A stretch of 64,000 nucleotides of DNA from Kryptolebias marmoratus (Eukaryota; Chordata; Actinopteri; Cyprinodontiformes; Rivulidae), in NCBI RefSeq assembly GCF_001649575.2, contig NC_051439.1:15220512-15284511 (forward strand), read 5' to 3'. Positions 53,193 through 64,000 of this stretch are shown one piece after another. A model generated the notes under the pieces. That model saw only the letters and a program-made list of their open reading frames with translations, was not told the origin of the DNA and did not search any database. The first letter of the stretch is position 1. The number at the start of each line of letters is the position of its first letter. The translations under genes were made by a program, and so were the position numbers.

Positions 53193-56188
53193 GTAAGGTT
53201 GTTATTGGATATTCATACTGAGCCTTGGGATTGGGATGGGATTAAGTGATGACACTCTGGAGAGAAATAGGGTCTATTTGCATGTTTTTACCCCTCCCCA
53301 GTTTCCATGCTTCAGCATCTCTTAACGGTTTGTCAGGGTTTGCTGCTGTTTTATGTACATGAGTCCTCACTTTCTTAGTAGGACTTTAGCTTTTGGATAT
53401 ATTTCATTTCCCGCCTCAGCACAAAGTTGTAGAAATGTAGCAACATTTTTGGGATGACCTCATCCTTTTCCAGCACTTCATATCCAGTGCTTTTCAGCCT
53501 CAGCACTTTGATAGATTCGAGACAAGCCACTGAGGCATGGGGTCAAGTCCCAGCAGCTTTTGCGAGATGTGACCAGAAAGCGAGATCACGCTCCGGGTAC
53601 GTTTGCCTCTGTTCATCGGCTTCAACTTAGAGATCAATAGGATATTATTATCAAGACAGCCATAGGCCTGGCAGAGTCAGACGGGTCATAATAGGGTCAG
53701 GTGCATGTTATTAAACTTTGTAAATCAATAAATGCATCAACTTTTGACCGTAAATGTGCGTGTCTTTCAACTTGGTCCCAGTGTCCCAGTGGTTAGTTTG
53801 TATTTCTAGACTCTTATGAGTGCAATGCTCGTTAGATAGTTTGTTTTCTTTTAGTTTGAACCAATGATAAAGCCAGCTTCACTGTTTGTGCTGGTATCCC
53901 CCTATTACTGATGGCAGAATGTGTTTTACTCAGTAGTAAATGATGATTGATCTGTTTTTAAAGGAATTCATGAATGTAAATGTGTAAACATTTGTTCAGG
54001 CACATTGAGCAGCTATCTAAGAAGATGGCTTTATGTCCAGCAGAGGAAAGCACAGATAACAATCTTCTGCTTTGCATCTTGTTTCTCTTCCCCCAGGCAC
54101 TTGTAATTTCAAAGAAGCCACAATTGGTCGTTGAAAGCCTTTTTGTGTTTGTGGGAAGGAAAATGGATCTCTGTCTTTCCAATACTTCCTGGTCTGCCTG
54201 TAATCTCGGCCACAACTTCCTCTCTCGTCTCACCATAATGTCCCTGTCAGATGGAATTAAGGTCTTTCCCAGCATCACATTATGTACATAAGGAGAGCAC
54301 AGAGTGATACGTTTATGCAACACTTAGCATATTAGCCTCTGATTGAATTATCCTTGGACAGTGACATGTCTCTCCAAGCAGTACTCTTTCAACCCCACTC
54401 CTTCCATTCTAACCCCATTTCTGTATTGAAGCAGGGTTTAGCTCATGTGACCAGTAGGCCTGATCTCACTCGACGCCCTTGGTGATGCGGCAGGGTGAGC
54501 GGCGTGAGTTAGTCACCAGTACGTCTCCTAACAGGCATCGTTGATACCGATTAGAGCCATGCTGGTTTCAGGGATGGAAGCAGAGGGAGGAAAGGCTGCC
54601 GGCGTGATCTCCTGCTGGGTCACAGAGGGCTGCAAAACTCATTTTCTCAGCTCCCACCATTTCACAGTGCATGACGGCAGGTTGTCAGATAAGCTCGGGG
54701 CACCTTGGAGGCCTCTGAGCTGAATTCTGCTAAAATAAACAAGAGGCACTAATTGAACGTTGAAGTGCTTTTTAGTTTATTGGTCAGGAGTGATCTACCA
54801 CACAGTGATTAAGCTAGCATGTGTTCGCCATCTTATCTTTGCGTTTAGTATGTAAACATTTGATGATTCCATTTAGAGATATTGCAAAAAAAAAAATCTG
54901 AGGCTACTGGTTCAGGTAGATTTGTTCATCTGTTATCAATGTCAAAGAAAGCTCTTGCATTATTGTTTATGTTAATAATGTGATAAAAATAAGGAATGTC
55001 TTTCATTTCTCAGTACTAAACTCAAGATGTGAACTCTTCTATCCTGTAGAACTGTTACATGAGATTTTTTGCAGCTGGCAATGAGATAAAAAAATCATTT
55101 TTTTTCTTGTCTTACTGATGTGGCATATCCATAATTTTCATAGGAATGACTTTTATTTTTAGAGCAACAACAATCCTTTTGAGTTTAGAACGGAAACGTT
55201 CTACAACCTCATGAAGGAGGGAGGTAAAGAAGAATGAGGAATTATTTAGGACAAAGTTTATATGTGACCCATCAAATGTCAATGATTTGCAAACAATGAA
55301 TTCTTGTGCAATGTTTGCCAGTAGTAGATGCTTCAGTCAGTAAAGTGGTTTTCCAGGATGTCCTCTGCGATGTGATCCACATAAAACTGTATTAATTTTA
55401 GTCATAAGACTTAAGTGTGAGTGATTATCTCCCAGTGCAGCTAAGAAAATGAGATGTAATATATTTAATTATTTCCCTCCACTTGAATAGAAAGTAAAGC
55501 TGAACATACAGTAAACCTGAGTCAGTGGCTCAGCAAATGCGTTCAAAGATTAACTGGTCGCCCTCTCTGCAATCAAAGGGCGCACTAGCTACTAATTAGG
55601 ATCGGATATGAAAGGCTTATGAGAATTTGAAGGATAGCCTGGTATGGTATACGTGTGTGTGCATGTGTTAATGTGTGCTTGTGCATTTTGTTGCTAATGC
55701 AGTGGAAGCCTGTGGGCGCTGGCCGGGCCAGCCGCGCGCTCATCTGTAAAAGGGCACAGAGAATGAATAAGCCTTAATTGACCAGATATCCTTCATTACA
55801 CATGTGCTTACAAATCCACCCACTCTCCTTGGAGCTGTTTTCAGTAGAGGAAGCTCGTGACAGCCTTTAAGGCACTGGGAATGTGGGGCATTCACATGTC
55901 TGGGATGTAAGACATAAACCAGCTTGTAGAGAAACCATTTAAATTTTTTACAAGTTGAAATATCTGAAGATTTTATTTGAATACACCTGGCCACAGAGTA
56001 GAAGGGAGCGTCTAGTGACTCGTAACATGTTTTTAACTGCTGTAGCCCAAGAAATTTGCTTATATTCAAAAAACAAGGTTACAGTTATTTAATCAGGTGC
56101 TGCCCAAAGTTCAGTTTCTTTAAACTGAACATTTCTCTCCACAGGGACATTTTGAAGCAGGCAGGCTGTCCCCCTTTCGGACCTGAGG

Positions 56189-62672
<6,484 letters not shown>

Positions 62673-63541
62673 CTCATCGGGGCCAAACAGTCCCCAACGG
62701 CCCAACTTCAGCCTGCCCCTTTCAGGCCTCTGAAGAGGACTAGCACCGGGTTCCAGCACCAGAGCTAAGCTCCAGAGAAGCAGACCCAGGCAGCTTTCTG
62801 CTGCCAGCGTGGAGGTGGCACGATTTGGTGAAGGACACGACATGGCCTCGGGCATGCAAGAAGCACTTTAGGAGTGAGTTAAAGGCAGCATGCAAGTCCT
62901 CACCTCTCAGCTCAGTTTGATAAGAATAATAATTGGCTTCCTTTAACATCCAGAGAGAATCAACATGGCACAACATGGTGCATATCAAACTGATGGCATA
63001 AATCTATCTTCCAAACATGTGCTACTCTAAAAACCCTTTATAATGTTCATAGTGGGCATTATTGCCAGCTAATTAAGCTGATGTTAGGCTCAAAACACAG
63101 TAGCTCATTGTGACAGGATTAAAATTACCTCTGCACACACTATGTTGTGGAAATTGGACGACAACGCGGGTAATACACACATTTTGCATGGCCAAATGGA
63201 GGCACACCTGGCCTGATGTGAATGCTTGAATATGTACTGGGATGTGAAAGACAAGTCCCCTTTATTAGCATAATGAATAGGTGTATAAAAGCCCAGCTGC
63301 TACTATTGGACTACTGGAAAAATCACCAGTACCACGTTCCTCTTTTTCATATTTATTCTTTATTTCTAAAAGGTGTTGTGAGTTGTTTGTATGCTGTGAA
63401 GTTCCAAATAAGGTTTCATAATTAAGTATGGACTTTAAGCATAAATAGATGAATTAATAATGTAAATAAACATACTGATTATTAGGTCTTTAAACCTGCT
63501 GACTGACTGCAGTAAATTATATTTACTAAAATGTGAGTGTA

Positions 63542-63573
63542 TAGTTGTGTGTGTGTGTATGTGTGTGTGTGAG
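63542..63573. repeat. (GT)n microsatellite in pak6 3' UTR
   Basis: Alternating GT interrupted by TATG, located before the pak6 poly(A) signal and so probably transcribed. Confidence 0.8.
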
Positions 63574-63904
63574 GGTACAGGTGTGTGCCAGGCAACATGT
63601 CATTGTTTGCCTCGGTTAAAACCCTCTTTGTATTGTTACAGATTTAAAACAGAAATCACAGGATGTGTGCTTTAATCCTGAAGAAGATGATGTGTGTGAG
63701 AGTGTATTTGCACTTGTTTGCCTAGATAAAGCACACAGGCTTGGCATGTCATGCTGCAGGACGCAAAAAAACCTGCTGAGAAACACTTTGCACACGGTCT
63801 TTGTAATCCGACACGGATACATGTTGACATGCTTTCATGTATTTTTATTCCTGTATGGATCATTCATGGAGAAGAGAATTACATGTTTTAATTTTGTATG
63901 AATT

Positions 63905-63910
63905 AATAAA
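63905..63910 (+). terminator. pak6: Candidate pak6 poly(A) signal
   Basis: AATAAA about 1.2 kb after the pak6 stop codon, implying a long 3' UTR. It is the clearest signal in the region, but an earlier variant signal (TAAATAAAC near 63463) is possible. Confidence 0.5.
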
Positions 63911-64000
63911 CAAATTAAATGAATCATTTAAAACTCCCGTAACTAACTTGAATACAGGCACTCAACAAATATAGTGGTGTTTTATTGTATTTATTAGGCT

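Larger units (their letters stand above)
46668..56144. other. 5' intron region of pak6
   Basis: A stretch of nearly 9.5 kb without a convincing coding exon. It contains a decayed LINE fragment (48240-48960), dispersed repeat copy E (50005-50335), an AT microsatellite (50775-50837) and a possible extra 5' UTR exon (53105-53192). Confidence 0.55.

Noticed and set aside
53980..54323. Opposed open frames of about 100-120 codons
   Set aside because: Low-complexity coincidence on both strands with no domain or splice support.

Overview
This window looks like nuclear DNA from a bony fish, probably a percomorph teleost. It has short-exon, intron-rich vertebrate genes, AT-rich introns, many microsatellites, decayed fish-type repeats, and a gene set matching human 15q15. 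No prokaryotic, viral or organellar genes were seen. Exons were assembled by hand from splice sites, reading phase and remembered family sequences. No alignment, RNA or database search was run.

Layout, left to right. (1) About 1-16.6 kb, minus strand: the 5' part of a PLEKHG2/PLEKHG3-like RhoGEF gene. Two coding exons are visible (11173-11221 and 765-1306), and the DH domain runs off the left edge. (2) 17.9-27.1 kb, minus: complete spint1 (HAI-1), 10 coding exons, 497 aa, a membrane-anchored Kunitz inhibitor. (3) 29.9-36.0 kb, plus: complete ppp1r14d-like phosphatase-1 inhibitor, 4 exons, 120 aa. (4) 37.1-40.1 kb, minus: complete zfyve19 (ANCHR), 11 exons, 426 aa, with an FYVE-like finger, VPS4-binding-type helices and a B-box. 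(5) 40.3-44.0 kb, plus: bub1b (BubR1), 8 coding exons, but only 428 aa. It ends just after the GLEBS motif and has its own poly(A) signal, so it has the architecture of yeast Mad3. (6) 46.3-63.9 kb, plus: complete pak6, 8 coding exons, 696 aa, with a 5' intron of almost 10 kb.

The spint1 / ppp1r14d / zfyve19 trio keeps the relative order and orientation of human SPINT1, PPP1R14D and ZFYVE19. The bub1b-pak6 tandem also matches human. zfyve19 and bub1b sit head to head across a few hundred bases, so an abscission-checkpoint gene and a spindle-checkpoint gene may share a promoter.

The rest is introns and spacers with microsatellites, an apparently intact non-autonomous hAT-type element with a near-perfect 8-bp target duplication (21205-22012), a decayed LINE reverse-transcriptase fragment, at least five copies of an unnamed dispersed repeat, and other fish-type repeat relics. 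The most interesting items are the kinase-less bub1b, the zfyve19/bub1b shared promoter, an SV40-like basic tail on zfyve19, and a palindromic E-box/AP-1/E-box site upstream of spint1.
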